Source of the DNA: Lamellibrachia satsuma
Taxonomy: Eukaryota > Annelida > Polychaeta > Sabellida > Siboglinidae
NCBI GenBank assembly: GCA_033239005.1
Contig: BSQZ01000006.1
Location: 9,382,162 to 9,446,161, forward strand
Direction of reading: 5' to 3'
Length of the DNA: 64,000 bases
Each line of letters starts with the position of its first letter. Positions within the stretch are counted from its first letter, which is position 1. Of this stretch, positions 25,201-34,679 are shown in pieces. The position numbers were made by a program, and so were the translations under genes. Under the pieces are notes generated by a model. It did not search any database. It saw only the letters and a list, made by a program, of their open reading frames with translations, and was not told where the DNA came from.

Positions 25201-28200
25201 GGCTTCATTTAAGTGGAAAGGGGGCGGCAGTATTCGCGGACAAACTTTCAGCAGCAGTAGATAGCGACTTGGGTACAATGACAAATATTTTTGGAAGTAA
25301 ACATTCTTTAAACTAGAAGTGCAGGGGGGTTACTTAGAGGTGTCTCAAGCAGAACAAGAGGCCACTAGCACAGATAAACCAATATCAAATCATCCGAAAA
25401 ACATCTCTGAAAAAGGTTATAGATGCGTATGTTTAAATGCAAGGAGCATAGTAAATAAGAAAAACGAATTAAACATTATGGTAGAAGATATTGACCCTCA
25501 CATAATTGGTATAACTGAATCATGGGCCAACATAGATATAACAGATGCTGAATTAGGACTGACAGGATACGTAATGTTTAGGAAAGATCGAATAGGAAGA
25601 AGGGGCGGGGGAGTTATTTTATATGTTAAAGAATCTATTCACGCTTATGAAATAAAACTAGAAAGGGAAGCAGATTGCGATGAAGCTGTTTGGTGCAAAA
25701 TTGTTTCAGGAAATTCAAAATTAACTATTGGATTAGTTTACCGAAGTCCAAACATAAACGAAGAGGACAACACAAAAATAAAAAACGCTATAAAGGAAGT
25801 TAGTAAAGGGGAATGTATCATAATGGGAGATTTTAACCATGGACACATACAATGGAATTCTCTAGAGAGCACAGGGATTGAGGATCAACAATTTCTATGT
25901 TTAATCCAGGATAGCTTTCTTACTCAGCACGTACTAGAACCAACCAGGGGAGAAAATGTATTAGATATAGTTTTGTCATCACAAAAAGAATTAGTGGACA
26001 ATGTAAAAATATTTGAACCATTGGGTAATAGTGACCATAATCAAATACAATTTGACATCAATGTAAAATCAGAAAGTAAAAATAAGAAAACGTACAAGAG
26101 AAACTTCCACAAAGGTAACTACAAAGATATGAGAAAATACTTAGCACAGCTAGATTGGAATAACATGCTGATGAATAAGACTGCAATTGAATGTTGGAAT
26201 ATTCTAAAATATGAAATTGAGAGTATCATTGATAAATTTGTTCCCTTCCGAAAACAAGGAAAACGGTGTAGAAAGAAACACTTGTCAAAAGAGGCAATTA
26301 GAAAAATAATGCTAAAACAAACTATGTGGAGGGTTTATAGGCGTACCAGAAAGGAAGAAGACTATGCAAAATACAAAGAGGCACTTAATGCAGCTACAAC
26401 TGAAATCAGACAATCTAAAAGAAGCTATGAGCAAAAACTGGCATGTAACATAAAAACTGACAGCAAGAGTTTTTATGCATATGTCAGGAGTAAACAAAAC
26501 GTACAAGACAAGGTTGGACCTCCAGAAGACAGTGCTGGAAATATAATATCACAGGGGTTTTTAATGGCGGAAGACCTAAATGGTTACTTCAGTTCAGTGT
26601 TTACAAAAGAAGATATTAGTTCATTACCAGTTGCTGATGCTAAATTTCAGGGGGCTAAATCTGACTATTTAGGACCGTTAGTTGTAACTCCTGAATTGGT
26701 AGCTAGGAAAATAAAGGCAATGAAGGATAACAAATCACCGGGAGTGGATGGGATTCCTCCAAAATTACTAATGGAAACAGTAGATCAAATCAGTATACCA
26801 CTTGCAAGAGTATTCAACTTGTCATTAAAAGAGGGAGTTGTTCCGTTTGAATGGAAAGAAGCAAACATCATACCATTATTTAAAAAGGGTTCGAGAAATA
26901 AGTCAGAGAATTACAGACCAGTGAGTTTAACGTCAGTGATTTGTAAATTATTAGAAAGGTTAATTAAAGACCATATGGTGGACTTCCTCGTTAAGCATAA
27001 ATTATTAAATTCATCTCAACATGGATTCCTTAAAGCGAAGTCATGCTTAACAAATATGTTATGTTTTTTGGAAGAAATCACTAAGTGGATAGACGTGGGA
27101 TCGCCAGTAGATATTATCTACTTAGATTTTCAGAAAGCTTTTGACAAAGTGCCACATCAAAGATTGCTACTTAAATTAAAAGCCCATGGTATCGGGGATA
27201 GCATAACTGACTGGATAGAACAATGGCTGACTGACAGAAGACAACGAGTTGTAGTAGATGGAGAAGTTTCAAATTGGAAATCGGTTTTGAGTGGGGTACC
27301 TCAAGGATCAGTATTAGGACCTATATTATTCTTAATTTATATCAATGACTTGGACGAGAGTATAACAAGTAACGTACTGAAATTTGCGGACGACACAAAA
27401 CTGTTTAGAAAGGTTAATACTGATGGTGATAAACAACATTTACAAAATGATCTAGACAGATTAGTGAAATGGTCTGAGAAATGGCAGATGCTGTTCAATT
27501 TTGGGAAATGTAAATGCCTACATATAGGACATGGGAACTTGAATGTAAACTATAAAATGGGAGCCACTGTTCTTGGTACTACTGTAAAAGAAAAGGACTT
27601 AGGAGTTACAATAAGCGCTGATATGAAAGTTTCAGAGCAGTGTGGTATTGCAGCTTCAAAGGGTAATCAAATTCTTGGATTGATTAGAAGAAACATAACA
27701 TACAAGGGAAAAAAGTTAATTATACCTCTTTATAAAGCAATAGTTAGACCTCATTTAGAATACTGTATACAAGCATGGAGACCATATCGTAAGAAGGATA
27801 TAGATACGCTTGAACGCATACAAAGGAGAGCAACTAAAATGATTCCAGAACTTAGAGACCTTAGTTATGAAGAACGTCTGAAAGAATGTGGTTTAACAAC
27901 TCTAGAGACAAGGAGGTTAAGAGGAGATCAGATTGAAGTTTTTAAGATATTGAATGGGTATGAAAATATTGATAGAAATATGTTTTTCTCACTCAAGAAG
28001 GATAGCAGAACTAGAGGACATGAGGTAAAATTAGTAAAGGATCAATGTAGATTGGACATCAGGAAGCACTCGTTCTCACAGAGGACAATAAATGAATGGA
28101 ACAAACTGTCTACAGATTGTGTAACTGCTAGCAGCGTGAATATGTTTAAAAACAAGGTTGACACATATATCAGGAGGGCGGGTTATAAGTAGGTGAACAT

Positions 28201-30278
28201 TGTTGGACTCTCGATAAGCCAATGGCTTCTTTGTCCACTTGCCATCTGGGCCTTTGGCTTGGATGGCAAATCTTGTTAAATCTTGTTAAATATACTGTTA
28301 AAGACCACTTGATATTTATCTGAATTTATATTTACAACTTCCGCATAATTATAGGCCACCTGGCATAACCCGTAGTTATCTAGTGCAATAAACACCTCAT
28401 TGTGAAAGTGGCATCACAAGCGAAATCGCTCTCTCATACCTAAAGCAAACACTCACAAGGGATAGCCAAACGATTGGAATGCCTTGTGAAGCTCATCTGC
28501 ATCAATATCCCCTGATCTGTCTGTGTCAATCCTGAAAAAGGTGTGAACGTAAACATTGATAGGCTGTAGAAGAAAATGTAAAACAAGAAAAGCCAAGAAA
28601 AACTTCATAGTTATTAACACATGAATGTTTGACAGAAAATTCCTATATGACATTTAAATTGCTTCTCAGCAAATAACCAGTGTATGTGATTAAATACCTT
28701 CACGATTTTGTTTTGTTTATGAAGGGTTCATTAATTTCCATAGCATAATAAATTGTAGTACCTGTCAAAGCATGTCTTCCAATCTTCAATGTATTTCCAT
28801 AGGGCAGCAAATTCAGACATATTAATTGTTCCAGACCTTGACGAAACACAAAACAAACAATCATTCAGTAATAATACACTGTGAGTTACGTTTGAAGCAT
28901 TTAAAGTTATACTCTCACTGTCCTAGGAATGGAAATGTGAATGTATTTAGTATGTTTCAAAACCATTGAAAATATGACTGCTCGCAAGGTTTAGAGCATG
29001 ACGACAGCATATCATAAAACAAGTTAACAATATTATAAAATACACTGATGCATTTTTACTTTAACCACAACAACTATGCCAGTATATAACAGCTAAGTTT
29101 ACTTAGTTTTGGAATATTTATGAAAACGGTGAACTCGACGACACAGTTATGCATACATACAAATCAAATAGGTTACATAGTTTAACTAATGCTTATGCAT
29201 AAATGCGAGTAAGATTATGAACTATGTTTACTCTCTTTAGAAGATTGAGTATTGTTTGGTCAAATGTATCAAACTTTATAACTTTACATATTGACATGGA
29301 TATTTACAGTGGCACAATACTCTCAGTGACGCATTCTAATTGTGCTGAACGGCCACATCACCTAATACATCAATCAAAGTGTCTATTTGCCGCCCACCGG
29401 CCCATTCAATATTGACACGTACCTATTGACTCTCATAAGTCAATAGTGCATCTATCGAAACTTAAAACATTAAAGTAGGTGTGTGACTATAAAATAAACA
29501 AAACAAAGATTAGTGTACCAGTTGTAACTGACAGTGACAGATAGTACCGACTGTAACTGACAATGATAGATAGAACCGACTGTAACTGACAATGATAGAT
29601 AGTACCAACTGTAACTGACAGTGATAGATAGAACCGGCTGTAACTGACAGTGATAGATAGTACCGACTGTAACTGACAGTGACATATAGTACCGACTGTT
29701 GCTGACAGTGACATATAGTACCGATTGTAACTGACAGAGTGACAGTGATAGATAGTACCGACTGTAACTGACAATGACATATAGTACTGACTGTAACTGA
29801 CAGTGATATATTATAGTACCGACTGTAACTTACATTGATAGACAGTACCGACTGTAACTGACAGTGACAGATAGTATAGACTGTAACTGACAGTGATAGA
29901 TAGTACCGACTGTAACTGACACTGACAGATAGTATAGACTGTAACTGACAGTGATATATAGTACCGACTGTAACTGGCAGTGCCATATAGTGATGTATCA
30001 AAGTATATGTTGTGCTACATGTTCGGACTTACTTGTTGCTGTCAAACACTTTTATCAAAAGGCGACATGTCTCTTGATTAAATGGTGACCAGTTTCCATT
30101 CAACAATGCCTCTTGTAGCTCGTCCACTGTGATCACACCAAAGAGGTCACGATCACCCAGCTGTTCTCCAAAGAAGTCTAATATTAATTTAATGTGAAGA
30201 GGGTGGATCGCATCTATAGTTTGCTGACTCAAATTATAATATGACTGATGAGATTGATCATTTTCTTGAAAATCGTAA
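22289..30278 (-). CDS. Penta-EF-hand protein (ALG-2/PDCD6-like), 5' exon(s) uncertain
   Basis: Calcium sensor of the penta-EF-hand family, group I (PDCD6/peflin type). Exons in minus order: 30033-30278, 28762-28836, 28457-28531, 23443-23611, 22289-22342 (stop TGA at 22289-22291). All borders and phases agree. EF1 is DRDLFGVITVDE (Phe at position 5, so imperfect). EF2 is DSNKSGTINMSE and EF3 is DTDRSGDIDADE, both canonical. EF4 (DRNATFTMNFGD) and EF5 (DTYKEGAISLER) have lost ligands, as is usual for the structural and dimerising hands of the family. WSPFN and FAALWKYIEDW are family signatures. The first visible exon has no ATG and enters after two bases of an upstream exon. The CARD exons at 32.2-33.5 kb are the nearest upstream coding DNA on this strand. 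A polyA signal AATAAA lies at 22045-22050. The 28.4-23.6 kb intron contains a full-length LINE. Confidence 0.85.
22792..23002. repeat. Perfect tandem duplication, about 105 bp
   Basis: Copies at 22792-22896 and 22898-23002 look identical over 105 bp, in the last intron of the PEF gene (22343-23442). No unit is seen a third time. Confidence 0.92.
23994..25316 (+). CDS. LINE ORF1: PHD-like zinc finger plus SGNH esterase
   Basis: 440 residues. The N-terminal Cys-rich segment (ICGSCSNWVDF ... ECRGC) resembles the PHD-type finger of CR1 ORF1. Residues about 120-240 are a low-complexity block built from GVGETGGKEK and GKTTGVKERG repeats. The C-terminal 180 or so residues are an SGNH/GDSL hydrolase-like domain: GDSIVRK, HVGTNNV, and DGLHLS with the catalytic-type Asp and His. 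Esterase plus PHD in ORF1 is a known feature of CR1-type LINEs. The stop is at 25314-25316. Confidence 0.88.
   Translation: MMAPCKRQFKATRHLICGSCSNWVDFVKSGCEKSWAEVQADSFSFECRGCARMKQLEVELEELRLLVVAMVGREQGSCASSSGEGTVDDKVGKDTRDARESSPQPGRKLRGGKVTGHRETGRKETGRKGTGGKTTGVKDRGVGETGGKEKGVGETGGKTTGVKERGVAETGGKEKGVGETGGKTTGVKERGVAETGGKEKGVGETGGITTGVKENGVGETGGKEKGVGETEGKGSGQNVMEGIERKSYSAAVIEGVRKRARVFVGDSIVRKTDRVLNKGDDVVVCLPGAKIEAITERVKNIVGSGKGGSVLVHVGTNNVEREGTTAIVRKYRQLVRTLKQTRVEQVILSGILPVMGRRGHKYRNCRGMAINMLVQRLCREEEVGFVDLWGSFVGRADMYMKDGLHLSGKGAAVFADKLSAAVDSDLGTMTNIFGSKHSLN
25319..28192 (+). CDS. LINE ORF2: APE endonuclease plus reverse transcriptase
   Basis: 957 residues counted from a GTG at 25319; the frame is open from 25301, so it overlaps the ORF1 stop by about 15 nt. 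Endonuclease motifs: LNARSIVNK near 39, ITESW near 64, IMGDFNHGHIQW near 170, SDHNQ near 238. RT motifs: SPGVDGIPPKLL near 473, YRPVSLTS, LDFQKAFDKVPH near 605, GVPQGSVLGPILF near 658, FADDTKLF near 690. The C-terminus is DTYIRRAGYK. The first in-frame ATG is codon 54, inside the endonuclease domain, so translation probably starts by coupling to ORF1 or at a non-AUG codon. Confidence 0.9.
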   Translation: MQGGYLEVSQAEQEATSTDKPISNHPKNISEKGYRCVCLNARSIVNKKNELNIMVEDIDPHIIGITESWANIDITDAELGLTGYVMFRKDRIGRRGGGVILYVKESIHAYEIKLEREADCDEAVWCKIVSGNSKLTIGLVYRSPNINEEDNTKIKNAIKEVSKGECIIMGDFNHGHIQWNSLESTGIEDQQFLCLIQDSFLTQHVLEPTRGENVLDIVLSSQKELVDNVKIFEPLGNSDHNQIQFDINVKSESKNKKTYKRNFHKGNYKDMRKYLAQLDWNNMLMNKTAIECWNILKYEIESIIDKFVPFRKQGKRCRKKHLSKEAIRKIMLKQTMWRVYRRTRKEEDYAKYKEALNAATTEIRQSKRSYEQKLACNIKTDSKSFYAYVRSKQNVQDKVGPPEDSAGNIISQGFLMAEDLNGYFSSVFTKEDISSLPVADAKFQGAKSDYLGPLVVTPELVARKIKAMKDNKSPGVDGIPPKLLMETVDQISIPLARVFNLSLKEGVVPFEWKEANIIPLFKKGSRNKSENYRPVSLTSVICKLLERLIKDHMVDFLVKHKLLNSSQHGFLKAKSCLTNMLCFLEEITKWIDVGSPVDIIYLDFQKAFDKVPHQRLLLKLKAHGIGDSITDWIEQWLTDRRQRVVVDGEVSNWKSVLSGVPQGSVLGPILFLIYINDLDESITSNVLKFADDTKLFRKVNTDGDKQHLQNDLDRLVKWSEKWQMLFNFGKCKCLHIGHGNLNVNYKMGATVLGTTVKEKDLGVTISADMKVSEQCGIAASKGNQILGLIRRNITYKGKKLIIPLYKAIVRPHLEYCIQAWRPYRKKDIDTLERIQRRATKMIPELRDLSYEERLKECGLTTLETRRLRGDQIEVFKILNGYENIDRNMFFSLKKDSRTRGHEVKLVKDQCRLDIRKHSFSQRTINEWNKLSTDCVTASSVNMFKNKVDTYIRRAGYK
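29515..29985. repeat. 29-bp minisatellite
   Basis: About 16 copies of a 29-bp unit (CCGACTGTAACTGACAGTGA core), diverged by single bases. It lies in the PEF intron between exons 30033 and 28836. Open frames here (SLSVTVG-type repeats) are artefacts. Confidence 0.93.
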
Positions 30279-30534
30279 CTGGGCACACTATATATAACAC
30301 AACACAATAATCAAACGGATCAATAAATACAATATATAATATACGGAAAAATAAAAGAAGTTTTTGTCACGACACAATGAACTCGCCAAACTTTTGTCAA
30401 GGCTGCATGACGCAGCTGTATGTGGTGACAAAGTCCAAACTATTGTGCATGGCGCACGTGCTACGTAAGGTCCAGCCGGTTAATTCAGGGACTGGGTGTG
30501 CTCGTGAGGTGCATGTGCAGGAGTCGTAGGTTAA

Positions 30535-31272
30535 AGTGAAACCAAAAGCATTGTTTTGGGCCTTTGCACTTATAATAGTGCCTAAAATCTAACAATTTCC
30601 AATTATAATCAAGAATATCACGCATGTGCTTAACTGGGAATATGTTCGAGCAGCCCCTTAATCCCGACGCGGCTGTGACGTAGGCTGTGCGTATCGCGTG
30701 TATTTTTAACGTGGTTGAGGTGTGCGGTTACATTTCTGTTTGCTCTTATATTGGATTTACACGCAGCAAAGGTATTCTTACAATGCGTACTGTGCAGCAT
30801 TCGGATGTAAGCATCATTCAGCGAAGCATAGAGAGTTGTTTTTATTTCCTCTGGAAAAACAGACAGTAGTGAAGCAACGGATTCACAATTGCGGGCGGGC
30901 TGGTTGTAACAAGAAAGCTTCGACACAAGGCAAACACTCGACCAAGAGAACTATCAAATCGGAAAGCGAGGCGATTAGTAAACAATGAATAAATGGACTA
31001 GCAGATTTTAGACGCAAACTGCGTGTCCAAACTGATTAGCAAGCAAGTATGTGACTAAAATCGTCTACGTCAGGCATTTAAAATTGGAGTTGGAGTACTC
31101 TTGACGTAGGATTCTGAACAAATATGGCGCTGCCCATGCAAAACAAATTTTCGGTGTTCAACGAGGTATATTTAGTTAACCACTTGCGTGATACTCTTCA
31201 TTATAGTTGCAAATGGTTAGTTTTCAAGTACTCTTATAGGTGCAAAGACCCCAACATGCCTTTGGTTTCACT
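30535..31272. mobile_element. TTAA-flanked element with terminal inverted repeats and THAP-like fragment
   Basis: Inverted ends of about 45 bp: AGTGAAACCAAAAGCATTGT from 30535, and AGTGAAACCAAAGGCATGTT from 31272 on the minus strand. Both continue to a shared CTTTGCAC(C/T)TATAA. TTAA lies immediately outside each end (30531-30534, 31273-31276). At about 30780-30945 on the plus strand a frame reads AYCAAFGCKHHSAKHRELFL ... NCGRAGC, which resembles the first half of a THAP DNA-binding domain. At 738 bp with no transposase, it is non-autonomous. Confidence 0.65.
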
Positions 31273-31370
31273 TTAAATTTAAGGGGTGGGCATTGTTCAT
31301 GCGGTTAATAGGAATAACATTCCACCCCAACACAAGTGGTATCATTACAATCTTTGTTATAGCAGCCACT

Positions 31371-31572
31371 GGACTTACAAATGGTCGGACCACGAACTGG
31401 ACTACCTCGGGAAATCAATGCAGAAACAGACCGCCTTATACATCGCATTTTCTGTTGGATAGGTTCATGACGCCATTGAAAGCAACCGGAACGTCACCGA
31501 GAACCCTTACTCAATAACAGAGGCATATAAAGTGGTCAAACAGCGTGTCACCGACTTGCTGATAAAACCTTA
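31371..31572 (+). pseudogene. Degenerate coding remnant, unknown
   Basis: The plus strand reads TYKWSDHELDYLGKSMQKQT ..., a TAG, then in the same frame DAIESNRNVTENPYSITEAY ... to a TAA at about 31572. Codon pattern and composition look protein-like, but I do not recognise the family. It begins about 95 bp after the TIR element and could be the relic of another mobile element. Confidence 0.3.
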
Positions 31573-32250
31573 AAGACAGGCCCCGAGCAAACCCGGCTGT
31601 ACCGCGCATAACAATACAAAATATCGCGAACGAATCGCGTCTTTGTTCTTGGTAAGCGTCACATCTTCCATGGTTTCCAAAAAAACGATGTGTTCCTGCG
31701 TAAATAGCTTTCGTCGCTGCAAAATAATCGTTAGACTTGTAGTTATCAGCAACACGTTGAATTTCTGCTCTTTTCGAAATTCAATGTTTGTTCTTAATAT
31801 CGCGGATTATTCGTTGTATCTCAGTACGTATTCGTTTGTTATTTTGCTTTTCTGGTGTGGCAGTCAAGGTGGTTTCGAGAGTATGTCAATGCGACGCGTT
31901 TCATATCTTTCAGACGTCATATCTCTCGTATCGTTTTCATGGAACCAGTTCTGATAGTGCTTTGTTTTGTAACCGAATGTTTGGGTAAATCCTTCGGTAA
32001 TTTCACATCGTATTCCATCGACAGTTATAATTACCAGTTCAGCTCAGTTGATAACGTCGGTAATTGTTGGCGACGATTCTGGTCGAACACGTGTCTGATT
32101 TCCTGATCTTTGAATTGTTTGCACGCAACATACTTGATCTTCTAATGCACATTCGGCCCCCCCCCCCAAAAATAAATTATTTCTAATTGAGTTTTGAATT
32201 AATCAATCTACAAATCCTGAAATTGTTTGTTGCAACATATAAATCATTAC
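31573..32250. other. Intergenic or intronic stretch, no supported gene
   Basis: Short open frames on both strands but no splice-bounded exon that I would defend. If the CARD and PEF exons form one gene, this is intron. Confidence 0.4.
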
Positions 32251-33521
32251 CTTAGGAACACCTGTGGTTGGTTTTGTCATCTCGCGTTTAGCTGATTTTC
32301 TTAACTTGCTAAACAGTGTTGCTACCTCCTCGACATCAGTGGGCGTTTTACTGGTGGCGCCACCTAGGAAAAATCACAGTGACGGTGACATGGGACAGCA
32401 CATCCACGCTATATACATTTGTTTGTGAAAAAAACTTGAATTGACAACTAGGTCGATTGAAGTATTTTATAATATCGCATCTCGAGCAACCATTAACACC
32501 GCAAACAATTAATCAACTTTGGTTTAAGAAGATTCATGTTGTATTATATATACTTTACCTTGCTACCTGGCTATTCACGAAAACATTTCTACCAATTAAG
32601 CCAAGGGGTGGGGCGCGGCCCAAAGCCCCCCAATGCCTCCCCCCTAATATGTCAGTACGCCTGGACACTGCCCGCGTGAACTGAACCTTCAAATTGTCAT
32701 TGATTTTTGTCTTTTATTATGCAGATCGCCAGTGCCTAATTTAATTTCCTATCATTCTCGCTACTCCATCTTACTCATCCTTACTAGATGTCCCTGGTGT
32801 TTGATTGTTTGCAAACGTCCTACCTCCGCCATTCTCTTCGACTTGTGTTCCAGGTGACCCGGTGTGACGTAACTGTTCTGCATTCCGCAATTCACTGGAG
32901 CTCCATTTAAGAGAAAATATAAACACAAACTATGCAAAACAGGAGTTATTCCACAACGCTGCGTTCCGTCTGGTTTTGTTTTATTGTAATTCTAAAATAC
33001 TGCATTTAATTACAAAAAGTCTCATTCGCATTAATTGTTTTTATTACAATGGAAAACACCTTAATTTGCAAAATAGTTTTACTACATATTAGTGCCGCAG
33101 ACAGGACACTTTAGTATTGGGATACAAACAACAAATACATTTATTTTATAAAAAAAAATGCCTAGTCAATTTAATTCAAATGTAGCGTTACAAACCAATT
33201 ATTATCAATAATAAAACTTTCAAATATGATATACTACAAAGGATACTCTTCATGTTTTCGCAGTGCATCAGCCAAAAACTCTGATTTTGTTGAATCAAGT
33301 GCATTAATAAAACATGCGTAAGCTCTGGGTCCACGTGATTGTAGTTTGTCCAGAAGGTGTCGTGACTGGTCTCGTACTACCTTGTGACTCAATATTTCAC
33401 CACTGTGATCTACGTCAAATATACGATCTTGTCGAAGATAATCAAGTATATCGTTTGGATTTAAGTTGTCCAGCAAAAACAAACGCTTATGCTCTAAGAC
33501 ATCTCTGTGTATACGATCCAT
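32251..33521 (-). CDS. CARD-containing N-terminus (caspase-9-like death-fold domain)
   Basis: Three exons in minus order: 33247-33521 (the exon itself starts at 33537; ATG at 33521 in a good Kozak context), 32824-32894, 32251-32363. Phases join (2, then 1, then 0) to give 153 residues so far. Residues about 1-90 read as a CARD: MDRIHRDVLEHKRLFLL, LNPNDILDYL, RDQSRHLLDKLQSRG, FINALDSTKSEFLADAL. The RDQ...L..RG...FI..L pattern is that of caspase-9 and caspase-2 prodomains. The rest is a polar linker (ELRNAEQLRHTGSP; LFSKLRKSAKREMTKPTTG) ending at donor GTAATG. CARDs recruit caspases through CARD-CARD contacts. No terminal exon with a stop is evident. It may be the 5' part of the PEF gene downstream, a stand-alone adaptor, or the prodomain of the distant caspase. 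The first donor (GA|GTATCC) is weak. Confidence 0.7.
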
Positions 33522-33718
33522 GGTCGTGAAAAGTAGACTGAAAAGGAAAGCAGACAACCACTTCAACAAGAATGTCTTCAAGTTAAAAGCCATACAATGG
33601 AGACAATTGTTACATTGGTCAAACATTTAATGTATTTATGATTTCATATGACATTTATTAATACCTGAATTATAGACAGATAAAAGATAAGTTGTGCACA
33701 TAAGAGCACAGAAACGTG

Positions 33719-34672
33719 GAACCACAAGGATCAGTATTATGACATTTATTATTCTTAATATATATCAATGACTTGGACGACAATATGACAAGTAACGCAC
33801 TCAAATTTGCAGATGACACAAAAGTGTTTAGAAAAGTTAATACTGATGGTGATAAACAACATTTACAAAACTATCTAGACAGATTAGTGAAATGGTCTGA
33901 AAAAAGTGGCAGATGTTGTTCAATTTTGGGAAATGTAAATGCCTACATACAGGACATGGTAACTTGGATGTAAACTATAAAATCGGAGATACTTAGGAGT
34001 TACAATAAGTTCTGATATGAAAGTTTCAGAGCAGTATGGTATTGCAGCTTCAAACGGTAATCAAATTCTTGGGTTGATTAGGAAAAACACAACTTACAAG
34101 GATACAAAGCTAATTATACCTCTGTATAAAAATAGTTAGACCTCATTTAGAATACTGTAAACAAAGGTGGAGACCATATCGTAAGAAGGATTAGGATAGA
34201 TACGCTTGAACGCATACAGAGGAGAACAACTAAAATTATTCCAGAACTGAGAGACCTTAGTTATGAAGAATGCCTGATAGAATGTGGTTTAACAACTCTA
34301 GAGACAAGGAGGTAAAGAGGAGATCAGATTTAAGTTTTTAAGATCTTGAATGGGTATGAAAATATTGATAGAAATATGTTTTTCTATCTCAAGAAAGATA
34401 GCAGAACTAGAGGACATGAGGTAAAGTTAGTAAAGGATCAGTGTATGTTGGATATCAGGAAGTACTCATTCTCACAGAGGACAGTAAATGAATGGAACAA
34501 ATTATCTACGGATTGTATAACCGCTGTTTAAAAACAAGTTGGACACATACCTCAGGAGGGCGGGTTACACGTAGACGAACACTGATGGACTCTCGATAAG
34601 CCAATGGCTTCCTTGTCCACTCGCCATCTGGGCCTTTGCCTTGGATGGCAAATCTTGTTAAATCTTGTTAAA
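33719..34672 (+). mobile_element. 5'-truncated LINE copy (subfamily A), degenerate
   Basis: Begins in the GVPQGS region of RT (CACAAGGATCAGTATTATGAC), includes FADDTKVF, then frameshifts repeatedly. It ends with SQRTVNEWNKLSTD and the family 3' UTR and tail near 34672. Older than the other A copies. It lies just upstream of the CARD first exon. Confidence 0.85.
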
Positions 34673-34679
34673 CCAAGTG

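Larger units (their letters stand above)
23994..28291 (+). mobile_element. Full-length CR1-clade non-LTR retrotransposon, both ORFs open
   Basis: Carries ORF1 (23994-25316) and ORF2 (to 28192), followed by a short 3' UTR and a tail of two to three AAATCTTGTT units. Both frames are uninterrupted, so this copy is recent and could be active. It is the best reference for the truncated copies at 5.3, 33.7 and (diverged) 4.2, 8.7, 11.2 and 36.9 kb. It sits in the PEF intron between exons 28457 and 23611, on the opposite strand. The exact 5' boundary upstream of 23994 was not resolved. Confidence 0.9.

Noticed and set aside
29470..30001. SLSVTVGTIYHC repeat ORFs
   Set aside because: Three frames of the 29-bp minisatellite stay open; this is PEF intron DNA.
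31379..31401. 23-nt microexon that would link the CARD and PEF exons (phases fit, donor GTAAGT)
   Set aside because: A protein-like remnant on the plus strand overlaps it, and such short matches arise easily by chance. Kept only as a test case in the fusion finding.
33400..33440. EF-hand-like string DVDHSGEI inside the CARD
   Set aside because: It falls at a CARD loop position, and the surrounding helices fit a death fold, not an EF-hand.
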